Part shown: positions 16,678 to 25,750 of the stretch, one piece after another
Position numbering within the stretch: position 1 is the first letter of the stretch
How the letters are laid out: each line of letters opens with the position of its first letter
The notes under the pieces: model-generated
What the model was told of the DNA's origin: nothing
Database searches by the model: none
Seen by the model: only the letters and a program-made list of their open reading frames with translations
DNA from: Candidatus Methanoperedens sp. BLZ2
GTDB lineage: Archaea; Halobacteriota; Methanosarcinia; Methanosarcinales; Methanoperedenaceae
Direction of reading: 5' to 3'
Length of the DNA: 64,000 bases
Assembly (NCBI RefSeq): GCF_002487355.1
Contig: NZ_NTMG01000082.1
Coordinates: 1-64,000 of the forward strand
Program-made: the position numbers and the translations under genes

Positions 16678-17847
16678 TTGCAAAACAAAAACTACAGTGA
16701 AATATATTTGCTTGGTATTTTGACATTCCTTCTGATGTTCAGTGTTACTCTCATTTATCCTGTGCTTGAGGAATTTGTCATGGAGAGGTTCAGCATCGAA
16801 TCTGTGGCAGAAACGAGTCTTTTTGTATCAGTGAACCTTGCAGCATACGTCATTTTTTCTCTTATCTGGGGAAGCTTCTCAGACAGAATAGGAAAAAGGA
16901 AAATATTCATAATTGCGGGTTTTCTCGGGAATGCTATCCTCATGTTCAGCCTTACCCTGGCGCCCAGCATGCCCATACTTCTGGCGCTGCGTTTTATCGA
17001 AGGGAGCTTCACAGTGATGGCATTCGCCATGCTTATGACCTCGGTACTGGATATAGTAAAAAGGACACACTATGGAAGAGGTATGGGCATACTCGGAATG
17101 GGAATGGCGCTTGGGAATGCACTTGGCGCCCCATTTGGCGGGAAGATAGGAATGATCGATCCTTTATATCCCTTATACTTGGGTTCCATTTTGCTTATGT
17201 CTGGCGCTTTAATAACGTCTATTTTTCTAAAAGATCGGGAACTTAAGTCAAAGCCAGCATCCCTGAAGGATGCATTGCTGCTGCTCAGGGAAGAAAAAAG
17301 GATATTCATACCATATGCTTTCTCATTCGTGGAGCGTTTTACAGTTGGTTTTTTCGTGGGTGTTTTTCCTCTCATGCTTGCCATGAAATACGGCATGGAT
17401 TCAGCGAGTATCGGCATGTATATGGCTGCGTTTTTGATACCTTTTGCTCTCCTTCAGTATCCTCTTGGAGCAATATCAGATAAAATAGGAAGAGTTCCAC
17501 CCCTGGTCATTGGTTCATTACTCTATGGCCTCGCAGTGGCAGGTGTGGGGGTCGCTGAGCCTCCAGTACTTGTCATAGTTATGATATTTGGCGGTATAGT
17601 AGGAGCTCTTATGTATCCCCCTTCAGCAGCATTAGCAGGCGACCTGGCAAACCCGGCAAAAAGAGGTACTGCCATGGGTGGATTTAACATGTTCGGCTCC
17701 CTGGGGTTTGCAGTTGGCCCTTTTATTGGCGGGATGATCGCCGATAAGTATAGCTTCCAGGCAAGTTTTGCTGTGGCCGGATTGACTGTGATTTTCATTG
17801 CCATAATATTTTTACCGCTTTTGATACAAATGAATAGGAAAAAATAA
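16678..17847 (+). CDS. Major facilitator superfamily transporter
   Basis: A 389-aa MFS permease with 12 predicted helices. Motif A appears in both halves: GSFSDRIGKRK (about 63-73) and GAISDKIGRVPP (about 264-275). The start is TTG at 16678, preceded by aaaggagaggtc, a strong ribosome site. The likely class is multidrug or small-solute efflux; the substrate cannot be inferred. It is divergent from the RPA-associated gene and convergent with phoU. Confidence 0.88.
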   Translation: MQNKNYSEIYLLGILTFLLMFSVTLIYPVLEEFVMERFSIESVAETSLFVSVNLAAYVIFSLIWGSFSDRIGKRKIFIIAGFLGNAILMFSLTLAPSMPILLALRFIEGSFTVMAFAMLMTSVLDIVKRTHYGRGMGILGMGMALGNALGAPFGGKIGMIDPLYPLYLGSILLMSGALITSIFLKDRELKSKPASLKDALLLLREEKRIFIPYAFSFVERFTVGFFVGVFPLMLAMKYGMDSASIGMYMAAFLIPFALLQYPLGAISDKIGRVPPLVIGSLLYGLAVAGVGVAEPPVLVIVMIFGGIVGALMYPPSAALAGDLANPAKRGTAMGGFNMFGSLGFAVGPFIGGMIADKYSFQASFAVAGLTVIFIAIIFLPLLIQMNRKK

Positions 17848-17895
17848 AAAATTTATGTGAATCTTGCCATAAAAAGAGAAAATAATACGGACAGT

Positions 17896-18549
17896 CTAAT
17901 TCAACTCTACCCTTTCTCCTGTCACCATAAAAACAACGCTTTCGCACAGGTTCGTTATGTGATCCCCTATCCTCTCAAGATATCTAGCAACAAAAGTCAG
18001 GTGTTGTGCGCCAGTTATCTTTTTTGGTTCTTCGATCATAATTGTAATAAGTTCCCTTCTTATCTGGTCAAAGAGTGCATCAATCTCATCATCTCTCCTT
18101 GCGATCTGTCTTGCAAGCTCCACATCCTTATTTTCAAAGGCTTTCATGCAATCCTTTATCATTTCCTGGCAGATATCTGACATTCTTGGTATATCGACAA
18201 GAGGCTTCACGAAAGGCACATTAGCAGTCATTTTCGTAATAACCGCTATCTCTAAAGCAAGATCCCCCATCCTTTCAAGATCAATGGACATTTTTAAAAC
18301 TGAGATTATGAGCCGCAAATCCCGCGCCATAGGCTGCTGGAGAGCAAGAAGACGCATACAGTTCTCCTCAATATCGTGATCAACAGCATCTATCTCATTA
18401 TCCATGTCAATGACCTTCTGAGCCATCTCCACATCACGATTTTTAAGAGAAAGTACTGACTCCCCTATTGCAGTTCCAACAAGGTTTCCCATGTTAACTA
18501 TATCTTCCTTCAACCTGTGAAGGTCTTTGTGATAGACTTCCCGGACCAT
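17896..18549 (-). CDS. phoU: Phosphate signalling protein PhoU
   Basis: A 217-aa PhoU with two three-helix repeats, each with the metal-site pattern: DMDNEIDAVDHDIEENCMRLL in the first and ARRDDEIDALFDQIRREL in the second. DLERMGDLALEIA and YLERIGDHITNL are the conserved helices. It links the Pst transporter to phosphate control. The start at 18549 is chosen because gggaggt lies about 10 bases upstream; the TTG at 18558 lies too close to that site. One base separates it from the pstB stop. It lacks the AbrB domain carried by the two PhoU-like proteins at 28.7-31 kb. Confidence 0.93.
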   Translation of the reverse strand: MVREVYHKDLHRLKEDIVNMGNLVGTAIGESVLSLKNRDVEMAQKVIDMDNEIDAVDHDIEENCMRLLALQQPMARDLRLIISVLKMSIDLERMGDLALEIAVITKMTANVPFVKPLVDIPRMSDICQEMIKDCMKAFENKDVELARQIARRDDEIDALFDQIRRELITIMIEEPKKITGAQHLTFVARYLERIGDHITNLCESVVFMVTGERVELN

Positions 18550-18550
18550 A

Positions 18551-19297
18551 TTATCCAAACCTCCCGATTATGTAATCTTCAGTGCTTTTCTCCTTTGGCT
18601 TCTTGAATATCTGTTTTGTTTCTCCAGACTCTATCAGCTTTCCATATAGAAAGAAAGCTGTATGATCGCTAACTCTTGCTGCCTGCTGCATATTATGTGT
18701 TACTATGACAAGCGTATATTCTTTCTTTAATTCCAGCATCAAATCCTCTATCTTGCTTGTAGATAACGGGTCAAGGGCAGAGCAGGGCTCATCAAATAAA
18801 ATTATCTTTGGCTTAACAGCAAGAGCCCTTGCAATACACAAACGCTGCTGCTGTCCGCCGCTTAACTCCATTGCATTGTCATTGAGCCTATCATTCACTT
18901 CGTCCCAGAGAGCTGCCTTCCTCAGGCTTTCCTCTACTATTGCATCAAGTCTATTGCTGTTGATTCCATGAATTCTTGGACCAAAAGCAATGTTCTCATA
19001 TATACTCTTAGGAAAAGGATTTGGCTTCTGGAATACCATGCCCACGGATTTTCTAAGTTCCACCGGGTCAATGTACCTGACATCTTTGCTGTAGATCAGT
19101 ATTTCACCCTCTGTCTTAAAACCGTCTATCAGATCGTTCATGCGGTTAAGGCATCTTATAAAAGTAGATTTTCCGCACCCGCTTGGGCCTATTATGGCAG
19201 TTATCTTATTTTCTTCCAGGCTCATGCTTACGCTTGTCAGTGCCTGCTTGTTTCCATACCATGCGCTTAAGTTTATTGTCTGGATAGCTGAGGTCAC
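18551..19297 (-). CDS. pstB: Phosphate ABC transporter ATP-binding protein PstB
   Basis: A 248-aa ABC ATPase of the phosphate type. Walker A is GPSGCGKS, the Q-loop segment is [22 protein letters not shown] (a PstB hallmark), the signature is LSGGQQQR, Walker B is [13 protein letters not shown] and the H-loop is VTHNM. It powers phosphate uptake through PstC/PstA. It lies four bases after pstA and one base before phoU. Confidence 0.96.
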   Translation of the reverse strand: MTSAIQTINLSAWYGNKQALTSVSMSLEENKITAIIGPSGCGKSTFIRCLNRMNDLIDGFKTEGEILIYSKDVRYIDPVELRKSVGMVFQKPNPFPKSIYENIAFGPRIHGINSNRLDAIVEESLRKAALWDEVNDRLNDNAMELSGGQQQRLCIARALAVKPKIILFDEPCSALDPLSTSKIEDLMLELKKEYTLVIVTHNMQQAARVSDHTAFFLYGKLIESGETKQIFKKPKEKSTEDYIIGRFG

Positions 19298-19301
19298 TTG
19301 A

Positions 19302-20144
19302 TCACCATTTAATGTATTTCTGATATTTATTCCTTATGATTATGGCAGCGGCATTCATTGCCAGAAGCAGTGCAAGAAGCACAAGAATTCCTGCAGCTGC
19401 CAGGTACTGGAATTCTGCTTTCGGCCTGGAAGCCCAATTGAATATCTGTATGGGCAGGGCTGTGAACGGATCTAACGGACTTGATGGCGTGAAGGCTATG
19501 AACGTGAGTGCGCCGATCATTATAAGCGGGGCCGCTTCACCCATGGCGCGGGAAAGAGCTAAAATGTTGCCAGTAAGTACACCAGGCATGGCAGCCGGCA
19601 ATACATGAAACTTCACGGTCTGCCACTTTGTGGCGCCAAGGGCATATGAGGCTTCACGTATAGAATTAGGCACAGCTCTTATGGCTTCCTGGCTTGATAT
19701 AATTATTATTGGCAGAATAAGCAAAGCCATTGTGAGCGCGCCTGCAAGAAGGCTCCTTCCAAGCATCATCCATCTCACGAAAAGAGCCAGTCCGAGAATA
19801 CCGTAAACAATGCTGGGCACCCCTGCAAGATTGGAAATATTTATTTCTATTATTCTCGTGAGCCAGGTTCTGTCTGCATATTCTTCAAGATAAATCGCTG
19901 CACCCACACCAAGAGGTATTGATATCAGAGCAGTGAGAAGCATGAGCCAGATTGAACCCCAGAGAGCGGACTTGATCCCAGCCTGTTCAGGAAAACGCGA
20001 TGGGAAGCTGTCAAGGAATCTCCAGGAGAGCCATCCAGCGCCTTTATCCCATGCGTCCCACAGGAGAAGGGCTAAGAGAAAAAGGGCTGTCAAAGTGGCT
20101 CCAATGCATATGTATTCAAATGCTAAGCCCTTGATTTTCCTCAT
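19302..20144 (-). CDS. pstA: Phosphate ABC transporter permease PstA
   Basis: A 280-aa permease with six membrane helices and the EAA-type cytoplasmic loop ([31 protein letters not shown]). [17 protein letters not shown] is characteristic of PstA/PstC. The ATG at 20144 overlaps the pstC stop (TAATG) and follows ggaggt, so translation is coupled; an upstream in-frame start at 20177 is rejected. It forms the membrane channel with PstC. Confidence 0.94.
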   Translation of the reverse strand: MRKIKGLAFEYICIGATLTALFLLALLLWDAWDKGAGWLSWRFLDSFPSRFPEQAGIKSALWGSIWLMLLTALISIPLGVGAAIYLEEYADRTWLTRIIEINISNLAGVPSIVYGILGLALFVRWMMLGRSLLAGALTMALLILPIIIISSQEAIRAVPNSIREASYALGATKWQTVKFHVLPAAMPGVLTGNILALSRAMGEAAPLIMIGALTFIAFTPSSPLDPFTALPIQIFNWASRPKAEFQYLAAAGILVLLALLLAMNAAAIIIRNKYQKYIKW

Positions 20145-21034
20145 TAATAGACCTCCCTGTACTTCTCTTTTATCCACATGCTTACGATATTCATTAAAAA
20201 CGTCATGACAAAAAGCACCATCCCGACTGCGAATATGGTCTTATATTCAATGCTGCCGAAAGGAGTATCCCCCATGCTCACCTGGACTATAAACGCGGTC
20301 ATGGTCTGGATGCTTTCGAAGAAATCAAGTGTCATCTTAGGCGTTGCACCCGCAGCTAAAGTGACAGCCATAGTCTCTCCTACAGCTCTTGATATTGCAA
20401 GGATGAAAGATGCAAGTATCCCCGAAAGGGCAGCAGGGGCGACAATTTTGGTGGAGACTTCAAACCTGGTGGCACCTAAAGCGTAAGCACCTTCACGTAG
20501 GGCCCGTGGAACGGCACGCATGGCGTCCTCACTCAAACTTGAAACCATAGGCAAGATCATTATTCCCACCACGATGGAAGCTGATGCTGCATTGAAAATA
20601 TTCGCCTCAGGCACAAATTCCCGAAGGAGCGGCGTTATGAAGCTTATGGCAAAATATCCATATACTACTGTAGGCACTCCTGCCAGGATTTCAAGCACTG
20701 GTTTTACTATCTGCCGCACCTTCAGATCGGCATATTCGCTAAGATATACAGCGCTTGCAATGCCCAGGGGAATAGCAATTATAGCCGCACCCACCGCAAT
20801 CATGAGAGTTCCGTTTATCAAAGGGAGCACGCCGAAATGCTGGGGACGGTATGTGGGTGCCCATGTTGTGCCTGTGAGGAACTCAAGGATAGGGACCTCC
20901 TCGAAAAAAGAAATACTCTCAAATATTAAAACAAGAATAATACCAAGAGTTGTCAAAATAGAGGCGAGGGCGCAGAGGAAGAGTGCCTTCTCGATGGCGA
21001 GTTCTCTGATTCTCTGTATCCTCAGTCTGTCCAA
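20144..21034 (-). CDS. pstC: Phosphate ABC transporter permease PstC
   Basis: A 296-aa permease with six helices. The loop [28 protein letters not shown] and the segment [22 protein letters not shown] are PstC-like. The start is TTG at 21034 with an agaggt ribosome site eight bases upstream. Its TAA stop shares a base with the pstA ATG. It pairs with PstA to form the phosphate channel. Confidence 0.94.
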   Translation of the reverse strand: MDRLRIQRIRELAIEKALFLCALASILTTLGIILVLIFESISFFEEVPILEFLTGTTWAPTYRPQHFGVLPLINGTLMIAVGAAIIAIPLGIASAVYLSEYADLKVRQIVKPVLEILAGVPTVVYGYFAISFITPLLREFVPEANIFNAASASIVVGIMILPMVSSLSEDAMRAVPRALREGAYALGATRFEVSTKIVAPAALSGILASFILAISRAVGETMAVTLAAGATPKMTLDFFESIQTMTAFIVQVSMGDTPFGSIEYKTIFAVGMVLFVMTFLMNIVSMWIKEKYREVY

Positions 21035-21087
21035 CTTTTTTACCTCTTAGAACTAACTTAATACTCTACTTATATTTCTTGCGGTTT

Positions 21088-22050
21088 TTACCGGAGCCTG
21101 CTCAGTCCTTCCTCATAAACCGAATCCGTCATTCTCACATAACCTACCTGGTGTACAAGTTCCTTTCCTGTGGTCAGGTAGTATTTTGCAAACTCCTTTA
21201 CTTCAGGACGGTTCAGGGATTCTTTCTTTACATAAATGAAGAGCGGCCTTGATAGGGGGTTATAAGTTCCGTCAAGGATTGTTTGCTCTGAAGGAAGTAC
21301 AGGTCCTTTGCCTCCATCTATTGCTATAAGCTTCAACTTGCCGGGATTTTCAACATAGTATGCGTAGCCGAAATATCCAAGCGCATTTTTCTCTCCTGCA
21401 ATGGCCTGTACCAGCATATTGTCATCCGCGCTCGCCGTGTAATCCGATCTGCTGGATTTCTCCTTGCCAACTATCGCTTCTGTGAAATAATCAAAAGTAC
21501 CTGAGTCAGTATCTGCGCCCACAAGTATTATCTTCTCGTTGGGCCAGTTGGGACGCACATCTTTCCATGTTTTTACTGTGCTGTTAGGCTCCCAAATCTT
21601 CTTCAGCTCTGCTACGGTCATGGTTTCTGCCCAGGTATTCTGAGGATTTACCATCACGGAAAGCCCATCAAAAGCAACTTTGAATTCCTCGTAAGTTATG
21701 CTGTTATTAGCACAGAGGCTTTTTTCGGAATCCTTTATTGGTCTTGAGGCATCGCTGATATCTGTCTCACCTGCGCAGAATTTCTTGAATCCTCCGCCAG
21801 TGCCGCTGATTCCAACCGTGATCCTGACATCGGGATGAAGCTTCTGGAATTCCTCTCCCACGGCTTCACTTATGGGAAATACTGTGCTCGAGCCGTCAAG
21901 TTTAATCGTCCCAGAGAGGGCTTTAATCGGTTGCTCGGTCGGCGCTGTTGGCTGTACCGTAGTCTGCACTCCAGCAGGCTGCTTGCTTACGCATCCAGCT
22001 AACAGCACGCCTGCCAGGATCAGAATTAGTAATATCTTTAATCTATTCAT
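21088..22050 (-). CDS. pstS: Phosphate-binding lipoprotein PstS
   Basis: A 320-aa periplasmic-type binding protein. The signal peptide ends in the lipobox LAGC (17-20), so it is lipid-anchored outside the cell. Phosphate-binding loops are visible: [37 protein letters not shown] and [12 protein letters not shown]. It captures phosphate and passes it to PstCA. It is the first gene of the pst operon, 53 bases before pstC, and lies behind the copy of the 34-bp phosphate-promoter element at 22096-22129, so expression is probably raised under phosphate shortage. Confidence 0.96.
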   Translation of the reverse strand: MNRLKILLILILAGVLLAGCVSKQPAGVQTTVQPTAPTEQPIKALSGTIKLDGSSTVFPISEAVGEEFQKLHPDVRITVGISGTGGGFKKFCAGETDISDASRPIKDSEKSLCANNSITYEEFKVAFDGLSVMVNPQNTWAETMTVAELKKIWEPNSTVKTWKDVRPNWPNEKIILVGADTDSGTFDYFTEAIVGKEKSSRSDYTASADDNMLVQAIAGEKNALGYFGYAYYVENPGKLKLIAIDGGKGPVLPSEQTILDGTYNPLSRPLFIYVKKESLNRPEVKEFAKYYLTTGKELVHQVGYVRMTDSVYEEGLSRLR

Positions 22051-22095
22051 TTTTTATCACAACAAGAATTCTGAATCAAATAATATATAGCTTCT

Positions 22096-22129
22096 CCCAA
22101 GAATATATAGATACTATATAAAATCAGTA
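22096..22129 (-). promoter_or_regulatory. 34-bp Pho-type promoter element, copy A (upstream of pstS)
   Basis: On the plus strand it reads CCCAAGAATATATA, then 10 variable bases, then AAAATCAGTA. It lies 46 bases from the pstS ATG, with its TATA-like core placed as an archaeal promoter for minus-strand pstS. Similarity with the copy at 29771-29804 extends about 14 bases beyond the element, through a shared cttctccc/ctttttccc tract. Confidence 0.75.
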
Positions 22130-22169
22130 AATTATAGATGCTCAGAGAAGATGTGACATTTAAGCTTTA

Positions 22170-23045
22170 TTAAATGCATGCGATAGCAGATTCAATAGAA
22201 TACAGGGGCGTTAAACCATACCTTAAATTGCAGAAATCCCTGATCTGTACAAGGCTTTCAAGTGTATTTTCTTTCGATGAGTTTTTAAGTTCCAGAATCA
22301 AATTTCTTGTATTTAATTTTAATATGTTTTTAAAAACTTCCCTGAAGTTAATTCTTCCAAGCCCAAGAGGAAGGTGGCGGTCTCCAAACATTGCTTCTTC
22401 AGACTCCAGGATACCAAAGTTATCATGAAGATGCATTTGATGTATATAGCCGCCTAATTCAAAATAATCTTCCAGGGGGAATCCATAAGCATTGGAAGCA
22501 ATAAACGCATGGCCAATATCCAGGTTTATCTTTAAATTCTCCGAACCCACCATTTCAATTATATGGAAAAGTTCCCCGGGAAAAATACCTATTTTATTTC
22601 CACCGTTCCTATCAAACAGGTTCTCTAGGAGGAGAATGACGCCGTATTCTTCGGCAAGAGAACATATACGAATTAAATTAAGAATATTCAGGTTAAGACA
22701 TTTTCTTTCATTCAGACTGCCTGGATGAACAACTACATATCCTGCCCCAATTTCTGCGGCGATCTTGGCGACTTTTTCCATAATAGTGAAATTTTTTTCA
22801 TTATTAGTTGAAAAATCTATCTTTATTCCCTCAATCCTGGAATCGATGTGCGGGGCATGGATAGTAAATTCAGTGCCAAAAGATGAGCTGAGATGGTTAG
22901 TTTTTGACAATAGTTCTTTTTCCTTTTGTTTCTCTAAAAAATCCACCCTGTCAAGTCCAAGTTCAATGATTTCCACTTCACATGGATCTATGGTTCCTCC
23001 AAAATCTTTTATTTGGGGAGAATTTATGCCTATTTTTATATTCAC
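22170..23045 (-). CDS. Sugar phosphate isomerase/epimerase-like TIM barrel protein
   Basis: A 291-aa protein of the xylose isomerase-like/AP endonuclease 2 TIM-barrel superfamily. Metal-site and barrel-strand motifs are FTIHAPHID, YVVVHPGS, LLLENLFDRNGG, INLDIGHAFIAS, QMHLHDNFG and LILELKN; GDRHLPLGLGRINF is the typical loop before the last strands. The reaction is not known. It stands alone behind promoter element copy B, which places it in the phosphate-controlled group. Confidence 0.85.
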   Translation of the reverse strand: MNIKIGINSPQIKDFGGTIDPCEVEIIELGLDRVDFLEKQKEKELLSKTNHLSSSFGTEFTIHAPHIDSRIEGIKIDFSTNNEKNFTIMEKVAKIAAEIGAGYVVVHPGSLNERKCLNLNILNLIRICSLAEEYGVILLLENLFDRNGGNKIGIFPGELFHIIEMVGSENLKINLDIGHAFIASNAYGFPLEDYFELGGYIHQMHLHDNFGILESEEAMFGDRHLPLGLGRINFREVFKNILKLNTRNLILELKNSSKENTLESLVQIRDFCNLRYGLTPLYSIESAIACI

Positions 23046-23081
23046 ATATTATAGTTTCTCGCTATATGTAATATATTTTAT

Positions 23082-23115
23082 CTCAATAATCTATATATTC
23101 TAAATGAAATCAGTA
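23082..23115 (-). promoter_or_regulatory. 34-bp Pho-type promoter element, copy B
   Basis: Plus-strand sequence CTCAATAATCTATA, 10 variable bases, AAATCAGTA at the end. It lies 37 bases upstream of the ATG of the TIM-barrel gene on the minus strand. The first 17 bases are identical to copy C at 24059. Confidence 0.72.
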
Positions 23116-23150
23116 TAATTAGATTTGCAGTTAAAGAAATGCAATCAATC

Positions 23151-23558
23151 TCAAATCTTTTCTGGTGAGTAATTTATTGCAAGCACTCTTATCACTCCAA
23201 GCACCAGTAACAGTGCCGAGAGAGCGAAAATAGTTTCATATCCAAATGATTTGGAGTAAAGCCCGACAGTGACCTCACGCATTGTTATTAAAATCGTGAC
23301 GTCGGTTATGTCGGTGATTTTGATCCTTTCGAGTTTCGAGTAGTCTGCAAAGGTCTTGAAGAACTCGATCACAATAAAGAGCGTGAGAACATTAATAACT
23401 ATTTTGCTAAAACCGCCATCAAGTGAGTCTATCGCAACAGTGCGAATATCAAGTAATATCCGTAGCATTCCTGCAATGAGAGCCAATAGAAGTACATACA
23501 GTACGATGGTAATAATGGAATCAGTGATTTTTTTGAAAATTTTTGGATGGTCTATCAT
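23151..23558 (-). CDS. psiE: PsiE-family phosphate-starvation membrane protein
   Basis: A 135-aa protein with four membrane helices (about 12-36, 48-66, 86-100 and 108-128) and the central TDITDVTILITMREVTV segment. This fits the PsiE family, first known as phosphate-starvation-inducible in E. coli; its molecular role is unknown. Its ATG overlaps the stop of a 24-codon ORF (ATGA), so it is the last gene of a minus-strand run of very small ORFs starting behind element copy C. Confidence 0.83.
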   Translation of the reverse strand: MIDHPKIFKKITDSIITIVLYVLLLALIAGMLRILLDIRTVAIDSLDGGFSKIVINVLTLFIVIEFFKTFADYSKLERIKITDITDVTILITMREVTVGLYSKSFGYETIFALSALLLVLGVIRVLAINYSPEKI

Positions 23559-23629
23559 TTAAATACCATCATCAGGGCGAGTAAGAAAAGAATGAATACA
23601 AAAAACAATTCAATTTTAGTCAGACTCAT
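23555..23629 (-). CDS. 24-aa single-helix membrane peptide coupled to psiE
   Basis: ATG at 23629 encodes 24 residues: a short polar start (MSLTKIEL) followed by FFVFILFLLALMMVF, enough to cross a membrane once. The stop shares ATGA with the psiE start, the classic sign of coupled translation. No strong ribosome site is seen. Too small for family recognition. It may be a leader that opens psiE for translation or a PsiE partner subunit. Confidence 0.5.
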   Translation of the reverse strand: MSLTKIELFFVFILFLLALMMVFK

Positions 23630-23651
23630 GATATTCAAGCTTTTTTTCAAT

Positions 23652-23699
23652 TCAGAATTTTTCAAGTGATTCCCAGTCGATATTCAAATCTGATTTCAT
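23652..23699 (-). CDS. 15-aa ORF overlapping the 53-aa ORF stop
   Basis: ATG at 23699 overlaps the TGA of the preceding 53-codon ORF (ATGA) and encodes 15 residues, MKSDLNIDWESLEKF. It is amphipathic and acidic. The coupling arrangement is the only support; it may be chance. Confidence 0.25.
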   Translation of the reverse strand: MKSDLNIDWESLEKF

Positions 23700-23857
23700 G
23701 ATAGGTTAACCAGTTTAGTTATTGATGCGGAGCATATATGATATTCTTTAGCGATTGCATGTGTTGCTTTTGATAATGCATCCTGCCCATTCAATCCATT
23801 CAATACAAATTCCTCTCTTTTTTCACAGATGTATATCAGAATGTCCAATGTATTCAT
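23696..23857 (-). CDS. 53-aa small protein in the psiE operon
   Basis: ATG at 23857, 14 bases after the stop of the 50-aa ORF, encodes 53 residues starting MNTLDILIYICEKREEF and ending ITKLVNLS. It appears soluble and helical, with two cysteines and no known motif. Codon use looks like the neighbouring genes. The tight spacing on both sides supports a real operon gene. Function unknown. Confidence 0.55.
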   Translation of the reverse strand: MNTLDILIYICEKREEFVLNGLNGQDALSKATHAIAKEYHICSASITKLVNLS

Positions 23858-23871
23858 GATCTCAACACTTC

Positions 23872-24024
23872 CTATTTGGCAGCAAATCCGCCGCGCAGGA
23901 ACAGATAAATGTCCTTATCTTCCGGAGTCATTTCCATAAATCCCTCCTGGGACAAATTATTCCATGTGTCGCAAGAGAGGGATTTTTTCGTAGTTTGTTT
24001 CTTTTCTTTCATTTCTATCATCAT
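23872..24024 (-). CDS. 50-aa small protein, first ORF behind Pho element C
   Basis: ATG at 24024 encodes 50 residues: a basic start (KEKKQTTKKS), one cysteine, then WNNLSQEGFMEMTPEDKDIYLFLRGGFAAK. An internal ATG at 23940, reading MEMTPEDKDIY, has a near-perfect site (ccaggagggattt) right before it, so a 22-aa product from the internal start is possible as well. The gene lies 35 bases downstream of the 34-bp element and heads the small-ORF/psiE run. Not recognised. Confidence 0.55.
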   Translation of the reverse strand: MMIEMKEKKQTTKKSLSCDTWNNLSQEGFMEMTPEDKDIYLFLRGGFAAK

Positions 24025-24058
24025 ATCGATATTCTACTCATCGAGTTATATAATTTGT

Positions 24059-24092
24059 CTCAATAATCTATATATTATACATAAAATCAGTA
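24059..24092 (-). promoter_or_regulatory. 34-bp Pho-type promoter element, copy C
   Basis: Plus-strand sequence CTCAATAATCTATA, 10 variable bases, AAAATCAGTA at the end. It lies between the PHP gene stop and the 50-aa ORF, 35 bases from that ORF's ATG. Placed as the promoter of the small-ORF/psiE operon. Confidence 0.72.
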
Positions 24093-24114
24093 TAAATGCC
24101 CCTCTTTTTATATT

Positions 24115-24774
24115 CTATTGCCCTCTCGATATATTCCATTTTCTTTTACCTTTGATATTCAGGATAATTTCCCCGGATATTCCAAAAAAATACGATAATG
24201 GCAGCCCGATATACAATCCTGCACCAATCAATGCAAGGGCTTTTGTCTTTTTTGTGGTCTTATCTATTGCCAATTTTTCCGGCGTGAAAGTCTGCGCCAT
24301 TAAATTGGAGTAGGCATCGCGATGGTATGCGTTGAATACTTCCACGCCATCCAGTTTTAAATGACATATCTTCTTTCCGAGGGAGTGACATTGTGGGCTG
24401 AAAGGATGGGCTGCTACGGCAACACCTCCCCGGTCGTGTATAAGGTCTATAGTTAGAGGTGCGTCCAGCATGGGTTTGATTTTTTCCTGGATGAACAATG
24501 CAAGGATTTCACCGTCTGCGCTTGATATTTCTTCACCGATTACAACATCGATATTCTCTGCATGCTTTTTAGCTATTATAGCGCCCTGGATCGTATTATG
24601 GTCTGTTATGCACAGGACATCAAGTTTTTTCCTTCGGGCAGCTTCGACTGCTTTTACGGGGTCGGTAACCGATTCAGGGAAATGTAGAAATGAGTATTTT
24701 CCGAAGCCTGAACACCTGGTATGAGTATGGATGTCTGCTATACCCTGCTGTTTATCTTGATTTATTTCTTCCAT
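24115..24774 (-). CDS. PHP-domain metal-dependent phosphoesterase, atypical C-terminus
   Basis: A 219-aa protein. PHP metal-binding motifs are present at the start (ADIHTHTRCSG), middle (CITDHNT; VVIGEEISSADGEIL) and at VAAHPFSP. The usual late GSDAH motif is not found; after NAYHRDAYSNLMAQ the chain turns into a hydrophobic helix (LALIGAGLYIGLPLSYFFG) and a basic tail. Either it belongs to a membrane-attached subgroup or it lost the segment with the last metal ligands. The ATG at 24774 is chosen as the first true ATG. It sits behind a palindromic TATA element shared with the PAS/uppP operon, suggesting phosphate control. Confidence 0.8.
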   Translation of the reverse strand: MEEINQDKQQGIADIHTHTRCSGFGKYSFLHFPESVTDPVKAVEAARRKKLDVLCITDHNTIQGAIIAKKHAENIDVVIGEEISSADGEILALFIQEKIKPMLDAPLTIDLIHDRGGVAVAAHPFSPQCHSLGKKICHLKLDGVEVFNAYHRDAYSNLMAQTFTPEKLAIDKTTKKTKALALIGAGLYIGLPLSYFFGISGEIILNIKGKRKWNISRGQ

Positions 24775-24820
24775 GCAGTACAATTATTGTGTTGGAAAAA
24801 TAAAGATAATCTTAATAAAA

Positions 24821-24839
24821 TATATAATCTATATAGATT
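24821..24839 (-). promoter_or_regulatory. Palindromic TATA element upstream of the PHP gene
   Basis: A 19-base string, TATATAATCTATATAGATT, holding the perfect 14-bp palindrome AATCTATATAGATT at 24826-24839. The identical 19 bases occur at 26346-26364 upstream of the PAS gene. It lies about 47 bases from the PHP ATG. Confidence 0.65.
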
Positions 24840-24890
24840 TTTCAGGTCATTGAATTGATGCGGGATGAGAGAAGCCGCGATAAAAATATT

Positions 24891-25709
24891 CTATCCAAAT
24901 ATGTTGTACGAAGAAGACGCTATAACATAAAGTATAATGATAAAACCAAATCCGGAGCAGAAATAGCCAAAATTTATCGTCTCTGCAAGTTTTACAAGGG
25001 ATTTTATCGTCAGCAAACCAAAAATGAACGAAGCAATTATTCCAGGAATAATTAAAACATCGAATGTGTGGGTTTTCAGTAATCCAAGCAGGACTTCTAC
25101 TCCTAAAACAGCAGGAATACTTACAAGAAAGCTAACTCTTAGAGCCTCCCTGGCTGAATAACCCCTGAACATCAACGTCGAAACTGTTGTCCCTGACCTG
25201 CTCAAGCCTGGAATAGCCGTAAAACCCTGGGCAATTCCCAGATAAATTGAATCTTTCAACATCAGCTCTTTGTCCGTGTTTTTCTTCTTTTTAGCAGTCC
25301 ACTGGAATATTCCTGTCAATATCAGGAAAAATGCTATTAATAGCATTGCTGCATTCCCTGCAAAATTAAATTTATCCAGGCCGAATAATAAAAGCGGAGT
25401 GCCGATAAGACCTGTCAGCAAGGTCGTAATAATGATGAAGCTTGTTAATGTGTTTGCCTGTTTATCCTCTGCCGGGTTTTTGATGTAATTATTAAGATTC
25501 TTCAGGATTTCAAGAATTTCTGTTTTGAAGTAAACCATGGCTGCCAGCAAAGTGCCGATATGCAGCCATAATGCGATCACAAGGGCTTCAGAAAGGGTTT
25601 TGTTGTAGAATTTTACCATAATAAGGGCTCCCACACCCTTGCTTGAAACAGGGAGCCATTCGAGTACACCTTGCAGGATCCCGATTAAAATATAACTCAA
25701 AGTATCCAT
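24891..25709 (-). CDS. uppP: Undecaprenyl-diphosphatase family (UppP/BacA) membrane phosphatase
   Basis: A 272-aa polytopic protein with the two BacA active-site motifs, GVLEWLPVSSKG (about 13-24) and PGLSRSGTTVS (about 167-177), and about eight helices. It removes phosphate from polyprenyl diphosphate so the lipid carrier can be reused. MDTLSYILIG is the usual family start, hence 25709; an alternative ATG at 25754 overlaps the PAS gene stop as ATGA and would add 15 residues. It is the second gene behind the palindromic element, so probably induced with the phosphate genes; it would release phosphate outside the membrane. Confidence 0.9.
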   Translation of the reverse strand: MDTLSYILIGILQGVLEWLPVSSKGVGALIMVKFYNKTLSEALVIALWLHIGTLLAAMVYFKTEILEILKNLNNYIKNPAEDKQANTLTSFIIITTLLTGLIGTPLLLFGLDKFNFAGNAAMLLIAFFLILTGIFQWTAKKKKNTDKELMLKDSIYLGIAQGFTAIPGLSRSGTTVSTLMFRGYSAREALRVSFLVSIPAVLGVEVLLGLLKTHTFDVLIIPGIIASFIFGLLTIKSLVKLAETINFGYFCSGFGFIIILYVIASSSYNIFG

Positions 25710-25750
25710 TATTTTCTTATTCCCATTTAACTTTATTACCCTTTCTGCAA

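Noticed and set aside
24855-25055. 66-codon plus-strand ORF over the end of uppP
   Set aside because: Antisense to the UppP coding region, highly basic, no promoter logic of its own.
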